Shown: piece by piece, positions 55,576 to 63,672 of the stretch
How positions within the stretch are numbered: the stretch's first letter is position 1
Layout: every line of letters begins with the position of its first letter
From: Streptomyces sp. AJS327
GTDB taxonomy: Bacteria > Actinomycetota > Actinomycetes > Streptomycetales > Streptomycetaceae
Length of the DNA: 64,000 nucleotides
NCBI RefSeq assembly: GCF_013450295.1
Contig: NZ_SKBR01000002.1
Location: 496,001-560,000 of the forward strand
Direction of reading: 5' to 3'
Notes under the pieces: generated by a model
Databases searched by the model: none
What the model saw: the letters and a program-made list of their open reading frames with translations, nothing else
Told to the model about the DNA's origin: nothing
Program-made: the position numbers and the translations under genes

Positions 55576-56199
55576 TCAGCCCTCGCTGACGGCGCCGAGG
55601 CCCCCGAGCAGCAGGGTGGTGAAGCGGCGGACCCACTCCGGGTCCACCACCTCCCCGCTCACCAGCGAGCGGTGCACCACGGCCCCGGCCACCACGTCGA
55701 AGACCAGGTCGTCTATGTGGGCGGAGGCCCCGGACTCCCCGGGGTCGGGCGGCAGTTCGCCGCGCCGCCGCGCCCGCTCCCGCCCGACCTGCACGAGCCG
55801 CTTCTGCCGGTCGACGATGGTCTCCCGGATGCGGTGGCGGAGCGCCTCGTCGCGGGTGGACTCGGCGATCACGGCCATCAAAGCCGTCTTCGCCTCGGGC
55901 CGCTCCAGCAGGGACGCGAAGGCGAGCACCAGCCCCTCGGCGTCGGCCCGCAGGCTGTCCCGGTCGGGCAGGGCGAGTTCGTCGAAGAGCACGGCGACGG
56001 CGTCGACGACGAGTTCGCTCTTGCTCGTCCAGCGTCGGTAGAGGGTGGTTCTGGCGACCCCCGCCCGCTGGGCCACGTCGCTCATCGTCAGCTTGCTCCA
56101 GCCCAGGTCGACGAGGGCGGAGCGGGTCGCGTCGAGAATCGCGTGATCCGCCTGTGCGCTGCGAGGACGACCGGCGCGGCGGGGTGCGGCAGCGGACAT
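55576..56199 (-). CDS. TetR-family transcriptional regulator
   Basis: A 207-residue regulator with the N-terminal HTH ILDATRSALVDLGWSKLTMSDVAQRAGVARTTLYRRWTSKSELVVDAVAVLF and a helical ligand-binding half (TetR_C) ending VRRFTTLLLGGLGAV. It is convergent with icmA, 55 bp from its stop. ATG at 56199 is chosen; an in-frame ATG at 56211 would add 4 residues. It is the natural candidate to bind the icmA palindrome, perhaps with an acyl-CoA ligand, which is inference. An inverted repeat lies just upstream of its own start. Confidence 0.93.
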   Translation of the reverse strand: MSAAAPRRAGRPRSAQADHAILDATRSALVDLGWSKLTMSDVAQRAGVARTTLYRRWTSKSELVVDAVAVLFDELALPDRDSLRADAEGLVLAFASLLERPEAKTALMAVIAESTRDEALRHRIRETIVDRQKRLVQVGRERARRRGELPPDPGESGASAHIDDLVFDVVAGAVVHRSLVSGEVVDPEWVRRFTTLLLGGLGAVSEG

Positions 56200-56202
56200 G
56201 CC

Positions 56203-56224
56203 GCCGACCATACCCCCCGGTCGG
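56203..56224. promoter_or_regulatory. Candidate autoregulatory inverted repeat of the TetR gene
   Basis: CCGACC (56204-56209) and GGTCGG (56219-56224) flank a 9-bp spacer directly upstream of the TetR start codon. The sequence does not resemble the icmA palindrome. Confidence 0.35.
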
Positions 56225-56323
56225 TCGGGCGGTACCTGTGTGACGGATCACCGCGTCCGGTGCCGGGGAGGCTTGCGGGGCCGGGGGAGGGCCGAGTTAC
56301 GCTACGGGGTGTAGCGGAATCAC

Positions 56324-56358
56324 CGGTGCACCGGGAGGTTCGGTCCCCCGGTGCACCG
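56324..56358 (+). promoter_or_regulatory. Hairpin with a twice-repeated CGGTGCACCG upstream of the thioredoxin gene
   Basis: CGGTGCACCGGG (56324-56335) pairs with CCCGGTGCACCG (56347-56358); each arm contains the 10-bp palindrome CGGTGCACCG. GGAAT at 56316-56320, 17 nt before GTT (56338-56340), gives a near-fit to a SigR promoter overlapping the first arm. Confidence 0.45.
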
Positions 56359-56443
56359 CCGCGACAACCACACGCCGGGTGGGGACCCGGCGCGGACGAC
56401 CGCACCGCGCACGAGCACCGCGTGAAGGGGGGAGACTGGTCTC

Positions 56444-57394
56444 ATGCAGCCACGCAACATGTCCATGAGCGGAGTAGTCGACCTCGCCGCGGTGAAGGCC
56501 GCGGGCGAGGCCAAGCAGAAGGCGGAGCAGGCGCGCGCCGGGGGCGGATCCGCCGCCCCGGCCGGCCTGGTGATCGATGTCGACGAGGCGGGTTTCGAGG
56601 CGGAGGTCCTCCAGCGCTCCGCCGAGGTGCCGGTCGTCATCGATTTCTGGGCGGAGTGGTGCGAGCCGTGCAAGCAGCTCTCGCCGGTTCTTGAGCGTCT
56701 GACGCGGGAGTACGCGGGCCGCGTGCTCCTGGCCAAGATCGACGTGGACCGGAACCAGATGCTGATGCAGCAGTTCGGCGTCCAGGGCATCCCCGCGGTC
56801 TTCGCCGTGGTGGCCGGTCAGCCGCTGCCGCTGTTCCAGGGCGTCGCCGCCGAACAGCAGATTCGTCAGACCTTCGACCAGCTGGTGCAGGTCGCCGAGG
56901 AGCGCTTCGGGATCACCGGTATCCAGGGCCTGCCGGAGGGGGAGGGCGAGGACGCCGAGGAGGCCGGGCCCGAGGAGCCGGAGCACCCTGTGCTGGCGGC
57001 GGCCCAGGAGGCGCTGGACTCCGGCGACTTGGACGCCGCAGTGCGCGCGTACCGCGAGGTCCTCCAGGGGGAGCCGGGCAACGAGGAGGCCAAGGTCGGT
57101 CTGGCGATGTCCGAACTGCTGGGCCGGGTGCGGGACCTGGACGCCCAGCGGGTGCGGACGGACGCGGCCGAGCGGCCGGACGACACGGAGGCCCAACTGC
57201 GCGCGGCCGACCTCGACATGGCGGGTGGCCACGTGGAGGACGCCTTCGGGCGGCTGGTGGAGACCGTGCGGCGGACCACCGGCGAGGAGCGGGAGTCGGT
57301 CCGGGTGCGGCTGCTGGAGCTGTTCGAGGTGATCGGCGGGGAGGATCCGCGGGTGGTGAGCGCGCGCGGGGCGCTGGCGCGGGTGCTGTTCTGA
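56444..57394 (+). CDS. YbbN/CnoX-like thioredoxin with C-terminal TPR domain
   Basis: A 316-residue cytosolic protein. An Ala/Gln-rich helical start is followed by a thioredoxin domain with active site W72-C73-E-P-C76 (WCEPC instead of WCGPC) and the cis-proline in GIPAVFAVV. From about residue 170 a TPR-like region follows (HPVLAAAQEALDSGDLDAAVRAYREVL). The architecture matches the chaperone-thioredoxin YbbN/CnoX, which protects proteins from oxidation and aggregation. An in-frame ATG at 56459 is a possible alternative start. Confidence 0.9.
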   Translation: MQPRNMSMSGVVDLAAVKAAGEAKQKAEQARAGGGSAAPAGLVIDVDEAGFEAEVLQRSAEVPVVIDFWAEWCEPCKQLSPVLERLTREYAGRVLLAKIDVDRNQMLMQQFGVQGIPAVFAVVAGQPLPLFQGVAAEQQIRQTFDQLVQVAEERFGITGIQGLPEGEGEDAEEAGPEEPEHPVLAAAQEALDSGDLDAAVRAYREVLQGEPGNEEAKVGLAMSELLGRVRDLDAQRVRTDAAERPDDTEAQLRAADLDMAGGHVEDAFGRLVETVRRTTGEERESVRVRLLELFEVIGGEDPRVVSARGALARVLF

Positions 57395-57435
57395 GCCGCC
57401 GCGGAACCCCCGGGGACACTGATTGATTTAGCGAC

Positions 57436-57482
57436 AACAGCGGCTGCGCTTTTGCCAAAAATTGGCAATCGTGGCCGCTGTT
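57436..57482. promoter_or_regulatory. Nested palindrome after the thioredoxin gene
   Basis: An outer AACAGCGGC...GCCGCTGTT stem (57436-57444 with 57474-57482) encloses an inner TTGCCAA-aaa-TTGGCAA stem (57452-57468). The outer part could act as a terminator for the thioredoxin gene. The A/T-rich inner part looks like an operator at the head of the region upstream of the DUF6230 operon. Confidence 0.6.
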
Positions 57483-57624
57483 ACTCGCAGTAAGTGACGC
57501 CCGTCGCTTCGCCCTTCGGTGTCCGGATGGGGCGGTTATGCCGACGGGGAGTCCGGCGACCCTCTGTGGCGGCGCGCCACACGACCTTCAGACGCCGGTT
57601 ATCTGGCTGTTACTCGTAAGTAAC
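57480..57624. promoter_or_regulatory. Two related TTACT...AGTAA operators upstream of the DUF6230 operon
   Basis: TTACT-cgc-AGTAA at 57481-57493 (followed by GTGAC) and GTTACT-cgta-AGTAAC at 57609-57624 share the core TTACTCG(C/T). The second is a perfect inverted repeat. They start about 129 bp apart, in a 575-bp region without genes (57395-57970), and lie about 350-490 bp before the DUF6230 start. Confidence 0.55.
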
Positions 57625-57970
57625 GAACCCCTTGTGCGAATCCTGCGGATGGACCACGATCGGCCAAGCTCGGTCCCTTGCCCGCAGCCCGGCAACCATT
57701 CGGCGCCCAGCGGCCTTGGGGTCCCCACCGAGCGGGGCAGGGGGGTACTCGCCGTGTGGCGGGGCCTGCCCGCGTGAACAGGGTCGCGCGAGAGCGTGGC
57801 CGGTGGTTGTCGCTCGGGGGTGTTCGCCGACAGCTCGGACGTGGCGTCAGTGCCTTCCGAAGACGGCGTTCCCCTTCCCGAGGACGTAGCACTTCTCCCA
57901 TCCCAGGCAGGGAGCGGCCCCAAGTGCGGTTCTCCAGGCCGGAGATGTACGTCCGAGAAGGAGGAAAGTC

Positions 57971-58588
57971 ATGGAGTCCCTGGCTCGTGGCGGGACCAGA
58001 TGGAAGCGCTTCGCTGTCGTCATGGTGCCGAGCGTTGCCGCTACGGCCGCGATAGGCGTCGCCCTCTCACAGGGCGCACTGGCGGCGTCGTTCAGCGTCT
58101 CCGGCCAGCAGTTCAAAGTCACCGCCGACCAGTTGGACGGCACGGGCTTCGTCCAGTACGGCGCCGTGGACAGCACGAAGGACGGCGACAAGCCCGTCGC
58201 CGTCGTGGGCATGAACTCGGCGAAGATCGAGAATCTCTGCCAGTCCGTCGTCGTGCCGGTGCCGGTCTTCGGCGACGTCACGATGAAGCTGACGGCGGGC
58301 GCCAAGGGCGGCCCGAAGGTCGAGGCGAAGAAGCTCTACATCGACGCCGATGACCTGAGCGCCAACGCCAGCTTCAACAACATCGACATCGGTGTCTCGG
58401 TGGACAAGACCACCAAGGGCCCCGGTCCGTCGAAGGGCGACAAGTACCTCAAGGACTCCTTCTCGCAGCAGGCGGAGTCCGTGCGGTTCACCGACGTCGA
58501 GCAGCGCGCCTGGGCGACCACGGCGGGCACCTTCAAGTTGAGCGGTCTGCACATGGCCGTCAAGAAGGGCAAGCAGGAGTGCTACTGA
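57971..58588 (+). CDS. DUF6230 family exported protein
   Basis: A 205-residue protein with a basic start and one hydrophobic signal or anchor segment (FAVVMVPSVAATAAIGVALSQGALAA, about 14-39), then a beta-rich domain (SFSVSGQQFKVTADQLDGTGFVQYG, AKIENLCQSVVVPVPVFGDVTMKLTAG, ASFNNIDIGVS) ending KKGKQECY. Homologues are often labelled cholesterol esterase without evidence; no hydrolase motif is visible. GAAGGAGG lies upstream of the ATG. It is the first gene of a three-gene operon with the DUF6114 protein and a secreted coiled-coil protein. Confidence 0.85.
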   Translation: MESLARGGTRWKRFAVVMVPSVAATAAIGVALSQGALAASFSVSGQQFKVTADQLDGTGFVQYGAVDSTKDGDKPVAVVGMNSAKIENLCQSVVVPVPVFGDVTMKLTAGAKGGPKVEAKKLYIDADDLSANASFNNIDIGVSVDKTTKGPGPSKGDKYLKDSFSQQAESVRFTDVEQRAWATTAGTFKLSGLHMAVKKGKQECY

Positions 58589-58714
58589 GCTCCTGATCCC
58601 GACCGTACGGGCGCGGGGTGAACGCGCGGAGCGCGGGGCCCCTCGGCCTCCTCCTCCGCCCGTACGGTCAGCTCCACCCGCAAGATGTGTGCCAGTCCCG
58701 AGGAGCTGTACGAC

Positions 58715-59380
58715 ATGAGCGCCGACACGCGACCACGGCTGAAGGAAACGATCAGCCAGAAGCGCAGTTCGTTCCGGGAGTGGCGCGGACAGCGCCCGTT
58801 CTGGGGCGGGATGCTGACGCTGTTCGCGGGCATCCCCATCATGTACATCCCTTACCAGAACCTCACCCTGGGCTCGCTGACCATCCGGATGTCGACGACC
58901 GCGGGCGCGGGCTCGCTGATCATCGGGGTCCTGCTGGTCGTGCTCGGGCTGACCATGTGGTTCCAGCCCACCTCCCGGGTGTTCGCCGGTGTCGCGGCGA
59001 TCCTGCTGGCCCTGGTCTCCCTCGTCGTCTCGAACGTGGGGGCCTTCCTGCTGGGCTTCCTGCCCGGGCTAATCGGTGGTGCGCTGGGCATCGCCTGGGC
59101 GCCCGGCCGGCCCGCGGCCCGCGGCCCCGGGGAGGCCGGTTCCCCCGACGGCGGGTCCGGCGCGCGGAGGTCCGCCAACGACGCCGAGGAGAAGGGCGGT
59201 TCGGCCGCCGGAGCCGCCGCCGACGACACCGCCGGCGAGGACGCGGCCCAGGACGACGCGGACGCGGCGAAGGGCGCCAACGATCCCGGGACCGGTTCCC
59301 GGGAGGACCCAGCACTCTTTGGAGCGGCTTCGCCCAGCGGAGCCCCGAACCACGGGAACGGGAGGCATCGTGCCGGGTGA
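58715..59380 (+). CDS. DUF6114 family membrane protein
   Basis: A 221-residue protein. FREWRGQRPFWGGMLTLFAGIPIMYIPYQNLTLGSLTIRMSTTAGAGSLIIGVLLVVLGLTMWF is the conserved DUF6114 block, with four transmembrane helices up to about residue 125. A 95-residue Ala/Asp/Gly-rich disordered tail follows. ATG at 58715 has GAGGAG upstream; an in-frame ATG at 58685 would add 10 residues. It overlaps the next gene by 11 nt. Confidence 0.85.
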   Translation: MSADTRPRLKETISQKRSSFREWRGQRPFWGGMLTLFAGIPIMYIPYQNLTLGSLTIRMSTTAGAGSLIIGVLLVVLGLTMWFQPTSRVFAGVAAILLALVSLVVSNVGAFLLGFLPGLIGGALGIAWAPGRPAARGPGEAGSPDGGSGARRSANDAEEKGGSAAGAAADDTAGEDAAQDDADAAKGANDPGTGSREDPALFGAASPSGAPNHGNGRHRAG

Positions 59381-60758
59381 CGAGGCGCACGAGGAGCCGG
59401 GCGCGGAGCGCGAGCCCGCCGCCGACACCCCCCGCGCGAAGAGCGGACCGCGGCACGCGGCTCCGCGGAAGCCGCTGCTGACCCGGCTGCACGTGCCGGC
59501 TGGCAAGGCGATAGCCCTCGCCGCGATGCCCTCGGCGGTCCTCATGGGCATGGGCCTCACGCCCCAGCTGGCGAACGCCAAGCCGCTGCCCAAGAACCCC
59601 TTCAAGGAGGGGCCGTGCGTGTCCGCGCCGGACAAGGAGGCGGACGAGGACGAGCAGGACCAGAAGGACGCGAAGGAGAAGGCGAAGGAGAAGCGGGAGA
59701 AGGAGCGGGAGGCCCGGGAGAAGCGGGAGAAGGAGCGCGCCGCCAAGGAGAAGGCCGCCCGGGAGAAGGCCGAGAAGGAGCGCGAGGAGTCCGGTGAGGG
59801 CTCCGGCGGCGGGTCCGGCTCCGGCGGTTCGGACGGCGGCTCCGGGGACTCCGGCGGCTCCGGCGAGGAGGCGCCCGACGACGGCGACTCCGCGGACTCC
59901 GGCGGCTCGGGCGAGGACACCGAACCGAAGAACCCCCTCGACCCGCTGGGCCTCGGCGACAAGCTCCGCGACATCTTCACCCCGAAGGAGAAGAAGGAGG
60001 CGGAGGAGCGCGAACGGCGCGAGGCCGCCGAGCGGGAGCGCGAACAGGACAGCTCCGGCTCCTCTGACTCCTCGGGCTCCTCCGACGGTGACGCGGCGGG
60101 CGACAAGGCCCGCGAGACCGTCGACAAGGCGAAGGAACGCGCCGAGAAGGCCCGGGAGAAGCTCTCCGACGCGACGAAGGACGCCAAGGACGCGGCCAAG
60201 GACGCCGGGGAGAAGGACGGGAAGGGCGAGAAGGGCACCGATGACGCGGCGGCCGAGCCGGACGAGGACGGCAAGAAGCCGTTCCCGTGCGTCGAGGAGA
60301 AGAAGGACCCGGGCGAGGACGAGGACACCCCGGCCACCCTGCCCAACTCCCCCTGGTACCTGGAGGCCACCTCGCTCACCCTGCACAAGCTGGACTACAA
60401 GGGCGTCGTCAACGTCACGATGGCGAACGGGAAGACCAAGCAGGTCCTCAAGTACACGGCGGACAGCCTCGACATCGTCGACCTGCACCAGACCGTGCCA
60501 GCGCCGGGTGGGGTCGAGCACCACGCCCGGGCCGCCCAGGGCAGCACCTCCACCGTGCGTGGCGGCACCGTGATGTACACCGAGGAGCTGAAGGGCAACC
60601 TCTTCGGGCTGATCCCGGTCACCTTCAACCCGGAGAACCCGCCGCCGCTGAACATCGCCGAGGTGTTCTTCACCAAGGTGAAGGTCACGCAGGCGGGCCA
60701 GTTCGGTGGGAACCTCACCATCCCCGGGCTGAACCAGCAGGTCACCACCGGAAACTGA
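59370..60758 (+). CDS. Secreted or anchored low-complexity protein, third gene of the DUF6230 operon
   Basis: A 462-residue protein of unknown family. A cytoplasmic start of about 43 residues is followed by a hydrophobic export segment (44-66) and a possible signal-peptidase site after LANA (70). Lys/Glu/Asp/Arg-rich coiled-coil and Gly/Ser stretches span about 86-315, and a compact C-terminal domain (LEATSLTLHKLDYKGVVNVTMANG through NIAEVFFTKVKVTQAGQFGG) ends the protein. Two cysteines (GPC83VSAP and FPC VEEKK) flank the low-complexity part. GGAGG lies 4 nt before the GTG, and translation overlaps DUF6114. The C-terminal domain may fold like DUF6230 (both carry a layered-beta pattern), which is a guess. 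Confidence 0.7.
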   Translation: MPGDEAHEEPGAEREPAADTPRAKSGPRHAAPRKPLLTRLHVPAGKAIALAAMPSAVLMGMGLTPQLANAKPLPKNPFKEGPCVSAPDKEADEDEQDQKDAKEKAKEKREKEREAREKREKERAAKEKAAREKAEKEREESGEGSGGGSGSGGSDGGSGDSGGSGEEAPDDGDSADSGGSGEDTEPKNPLDPLGLGDKLRDIFTPKEKKEAEERERREAAEREREQDSSGSSDSSGSSDGDAAGDKARETVDKAKERAEKAREKLSDATKDAKDAAKDAGEKDGKGEKGTDDAAAEPDEDGKKPFPCVEEKKDPGEDEDTPATLPNSPWYLEATSLTLHKLDYKGVVNVTMANGKTKQVLKYTADSLDIVDLHQTVPAPGGVEHHARAAQGSTSTVRGGTVMYTEELKGNLFGLIPVTFNPENPPPLNIAEVFFTKVKVTQAGQFGGNLTIPGLNQQVTTGN

Positions 60759-60840
60759 GCCACCGGCAGCTGAGTGACCGGCACCTGGCCACCGGTACCT
60801 GAGTCGTCGTCGGCGACCGGGTCGGCACCGCCCGGCGCGC

Positions 60841-60874
60841 CACGGGCCCGCCCCCGATCGGGGGCGGGCCCGTG
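60841..60874. terminator. Bidirectional terminator between the DUF6230 operon and pyk
   Basis: CACGGGCCCGCCCCC pairs perfectly with its complement around GATC. The stem is 15 bp and sits midway between two converging stops. Confidence 0.85.
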
Positions 60875-60909
60875 CGCGTGGCGCTGGCGTCGCGTCAGCG
60901 GGGTGTGGC

Positions 60910-62340
60910 TCAGCCGCCCTGGGCGTTGCCCAGCGCGTGCACCCGCACCATGTTGGTGGTTCCGGGGACGCCGGGCGGCGAACCGGCCGTGATGATCATG
61001 GTGTCGCCCTGGTCGTAGCGCTGGAGCTTCAGCAACTCCGCGTCCACCAGGTCGACCATCTCGTCGGTGTGGTCGACGTGCGGCACCACGTAGGTCTCCA
61101 CGCCCCAGCTGAGGGTCAGCTGGTTGCGGGTCGCGGGGTCCTCGCTGAACGCGAGGATGGGCTGGCTCGTGCGGTAGCGGGAGAGCCGCCGCGCGGTGTC
61201 CCCCGACTTGGTGAACGCCACCAGCGCCTTGGCGTCCAGGAAGTCCGCCATCTCGCAGGCCGCGCGCGCCACCGAACCGCCCTGCGTACGCGGCTTCTTG
61301 CCGGGCACCAGCGGCTGGAGGCCCCGGCCCAGCAGCTCCGTCTCGGCCGCCTCCACGATCCGGGACATCGTCGTGACCGTCTCGACCGGGTACTGGCCCA
61401 CCGAGGACTCGGCGGACAGCATCACCGCGTCCGCGCCGTCCAGGATCGCGTTGGCGACGTCGCTCGCCTCGGCGCGCGTGGGGCGGGAGTTGGTGATCAT
61501 CGACTCCATCATCTGGGTGGCGACGATGACCGGCTTCGCGTTCCGGCGGCACAGGTCGACCAGCCGCTTCTGCACCATCGGCACCCGCTCCAGCGGGTAC
61601 TCGACGGCCAGGTCACCGCGGGCCACCATCACCCCGTCGAAGGCCATGACGACGTCCTGCATGTTGGCGACCGCCTGCGGCTTCTCCACCTTCGCGATCA
61701 CCGGGACGCGCCGTCCGACCTCGTCCATCACCCGGTGCACGTCCCGTACGTCGGAGGCGTCGCGCACGAAGGAGAGGGCGACCATGTCGCAGCCGAGGCG
61801 GAGCGCGAACCGCAGGTCCTCGATGTCCTTCTCGGACAGCGCGGGGACGTTGACGGCGGCGCCGGGCAGGTTGATGCCCTTGTGGTCGGAGATCACCCCG
61901 CCCTCGATGACGATGGTGTGCACCCGAGGGCCCGCCACCTCGGTCACCTGGAGGGCGACGTTGCCGTCGTTGATGAGGATCGGGTCGCCCTTGGCGACGT
62001 CCCCGGGGAGCCCCTTGTAGGTGGTGCCGCAGAGGGAGCGGTCGCCCGCCACCTCCTCGGTGGTGATGGTGAACTCCTCGCCCCGGACCAGCTCGACGGG
62101 GCCGTCGGCGAAGGTCTCCAGCCGGATCTTGGGGCCCTGGAGGTCAGCGAGGACCCCGACCGCCCGGCCCGTGGCCTCGGCGGCCTGACGGAGGCGGTGG
62201 TACCGCTCCTCGTGGTCCGAGTGGGTCCCGTGGCTCATGTTGAACCGGGCCACGTTCATGCCGACGTCGATCAGCGTGGTGAGCTGTTCGAGCGTGTCGG
62301 TGGCCGGGCCCAGGGTGCAGACGATTTTGGAACGGCGCAT
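60910..62340 (-). CDS. pyk: Pyruvate kinase
   Basis: A 476-residue glycolytic enzyme (phosphoenolpyruvate + ADP to pyruvate + ATP). Signatures are MRRSKIVCTLGPATD, GMNVARFNMSHG, the catalytic Lys/metal region VPVIAKVEKPQAVANM, VMVARGDLAVEYPLE and MMESMITNSRPTRAEASDVANAILDG. The C-terminal regulatory domain is complete. No Shine-Dalgarno is obvious: TAGGAT lies 6 nt before the ATG on the minus strand, which suggests a leaderless mRNA. ackA and pta lie upstream on the same strand. Confidence 0.96.
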   Translation of the reverse strand: MRRSKIVCTLGPATDTLEQLTTLIDVGMNVARFNMSHGTHSDHEERYHRLRQAAEATGRAVGVLADLQGPKIRLETFADGPVELVRGEEFTITTEEVAGDRSLCGTTYKGLPGDVAKGDPILINDGNVALQVTEVAGPRVHTIVIEGGVISDHKGINLPGAAVNVPALSEKDIEDLRFALRLGCDMVALSFVRDASDVRDVHRVMDEVGRRVPVIAKVEKPQAVANMQDVVMAFDGVMVARGDLAVEYPLERVPMVQKRLVDLCRRNAKPVIVATQMMESMITNSRPTRAEASDVANAILDGADAVMLSAESSVGQYPVETVTTMSRIVEAAETELLGRGLQPLVPGKKPRTQGGSVARAACEMADFLDAKALVAFTKSGDTARRLSRYRTSQPILAFSEDPATRNQLTLSWGVETYVVPHVDHTDEMVDLVDAELLKLQRYDQGDTMIITAGSPPGVPGTTNMVRVHALGNAQGG

Positions 62341-62353
62341 GGTGCGATCCTAT

Positions 62354-62380
62354 CGGTTTGTTTACGAATGAAACGAACCG
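62354..62380. promoter_or_regulatory. 27-bp inverted repeat between ackA and pyk
   Basis: CGGTTTGTTT and AAACGAACCG form a 10-bp inverted repeat (one G-T pair) around ACGAATG. It is a marked A/T-rich island filling most of the 58-bp gap, just upstream of the TAGGAT element of pyk. Confidence 0.5.
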
Positions 62381-62398
62381 GAGAGCCGAGGCCCCGCC

Positions 62399-63604
62399 CT
62401 ACCGGGCGACGAGCGCGTGGGTCTGCTGGGCGATCTCCAGCTCCTCGTCGGTCGGGACGACGGCCACCGCGACCCGCGCGCCCGCGGGCGAGACCAGCCG
62501 CGGTTCGGCCGAGTCCCGGGTGTTCAGCTCGGGGTCGACGGCCAGCCCGAAGGCGTCGAGCCCCGCCACGGCGGCCTCCCGGACCGGGGGCGAGTTCTCC
62601 CCGACACCCGCCGTGAACACCACCGCGTCGACCCGGCCCAGCACGGCGTGGTACGCGCCGACGTACTTGCGCAGCCGGTGCGTGTACACGTTGAAGGCCA
62701 GCTGGGCCGCGGCGTCGCCCGCGTCGATCCGGCGGCGGATCTCCCGCATGTCGTTGTCGCCGCACAGCCCGGCCAGGCCGCTGTGCCGGTTCAGCAGCGT
62801 GTCCACCTCGTCCATCGACATTCCGGCGACCCGGCCGAGGTGGAAGACCACCGCCGGGTCGATGTCCCCGGACCGGGTACCCATCACGAGCCCTTCCAAC
62901 GGGGTCAGCCCCATCGAGGTGTCCACACAGCGGCCACCCCGCACCGCCGAGGCCGAGGCGCCGTTGCCCAGGTGCAGCACGATCAGGTTCAGCCCGGCCG
63001 GGTCCCGGTCGAGCAGCCGCGCCGCGCGGCGCGCGACGTAGGCGTGCGAGGTGCCGTGGAAGCCGTAGCGGCGGATGCGGTGCTCGTCCGCGATCCGCGC
63101 GTCGATCGCGTACCGCGCGGCGTACTCCGGCATCGAGGCGTGGAACGCGGTGTCGAACACCGCCACCTGGGGCAGCGTCGGGCGCAGCGCCCGCGCCGTG
63201 CGGATGCCCGTCAGGTTCGCCGGGTTGTGCAGCGGCGCGACCGGCACCAGCCGCTCGATCTCCGCGATCACCTCCTCGTCGATCAGCGCCGGTTCGGTGA
63301 ACCGCAGCCCGCCGTGGACCACGCGGTGGCCGATCGCGGCGAGCCGCGGCGAGTCCAGCCCGAGGCCGTCCGCGGCCAGCTCCTCCGCCACCGCCTTCAG
63401 CGCGGCCTCGTGGTCGGCCACCGGCGTCCGCTGGACGCGCTGGCCGCCGCCGGTGCTCAGCGGGGTGTGCGCCAGCCGCGAGGCGCCCTCGCCGATGCGC
63501 TCCACCAGACCGACCGCCAGCCGGGTCTCCGTCTCCATGTCGAGCAGCTGGTACTTCACCGAGGAGGACCCGGAGTTGAGGACGAGGACGCGGGTTCCGG
63601 TCAC
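62399..63604 (-). CDS. ackA: Acetate kinase
   Basis: A 401-residue enzyme interconverting acetyl phosphate + ADP and acetate + ATP. Signatures are RVLVLNSGSSSVKYQLLD, GHRVVHGGLRF, FDTAFHASMPEYAARYAI, RRYGFHGTSHAYVARRAA, LIVLHLGNGASASAV and VFTAGVGENSPPVRE. The GTG at 63604 lies 68 bp after pta, with which it forms the Pta-AckA pathway. Confidence 0.97.
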   Translation of the reverse strand: MTGTRVLVLNSGSSSVKYQLLDMETETRLAVGLVERIGEGASRLAHTPLSTGGGQRVQRTPVADHEAALKAVAEELAADGLGLDSPRLAAIGHRVVHGGLRFTEPALIDEEVIAEIERLVPVAPLHNPANLTGIRTARALRPTLPQVAVFDTAFHASMPEYAARYAIDARIADEHRIRRYGFHGTSHAYVARRAARLLDRDPAGLNLIVLHLGNGASASAVRGGRCVDTSMGLTPLEGLVMGTRSGDIDPAVVFHLGRVAGMSMDEVDTLLNRHSGLAGLCGDNDMREIRRRIDAGDAAAQLAFNVYTHRLRKYVGAYHAVLGRVDAVVFTAGVGENSPPVREAAVAGLDAFGLAVDPELNTRDSAEPRLVSPAGARVAVAVVPTDEELEIAQQTHALVAR

Positions 63605-63672
63605 GGGATCGGGCTTTCTGCGCGAGGACGGTGGGACGGCGCCTCGGGGAGGCGGGCGGTGCGGGCGAGCGG

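Noticed and set aside
57971..58588. Cholesterol esterase label often given to DUF6230 proteins
   Set aside because: No serine-hydrolase motif (GxSxG) or catalytic triad can be seen; the label appears to be propagated annotation.
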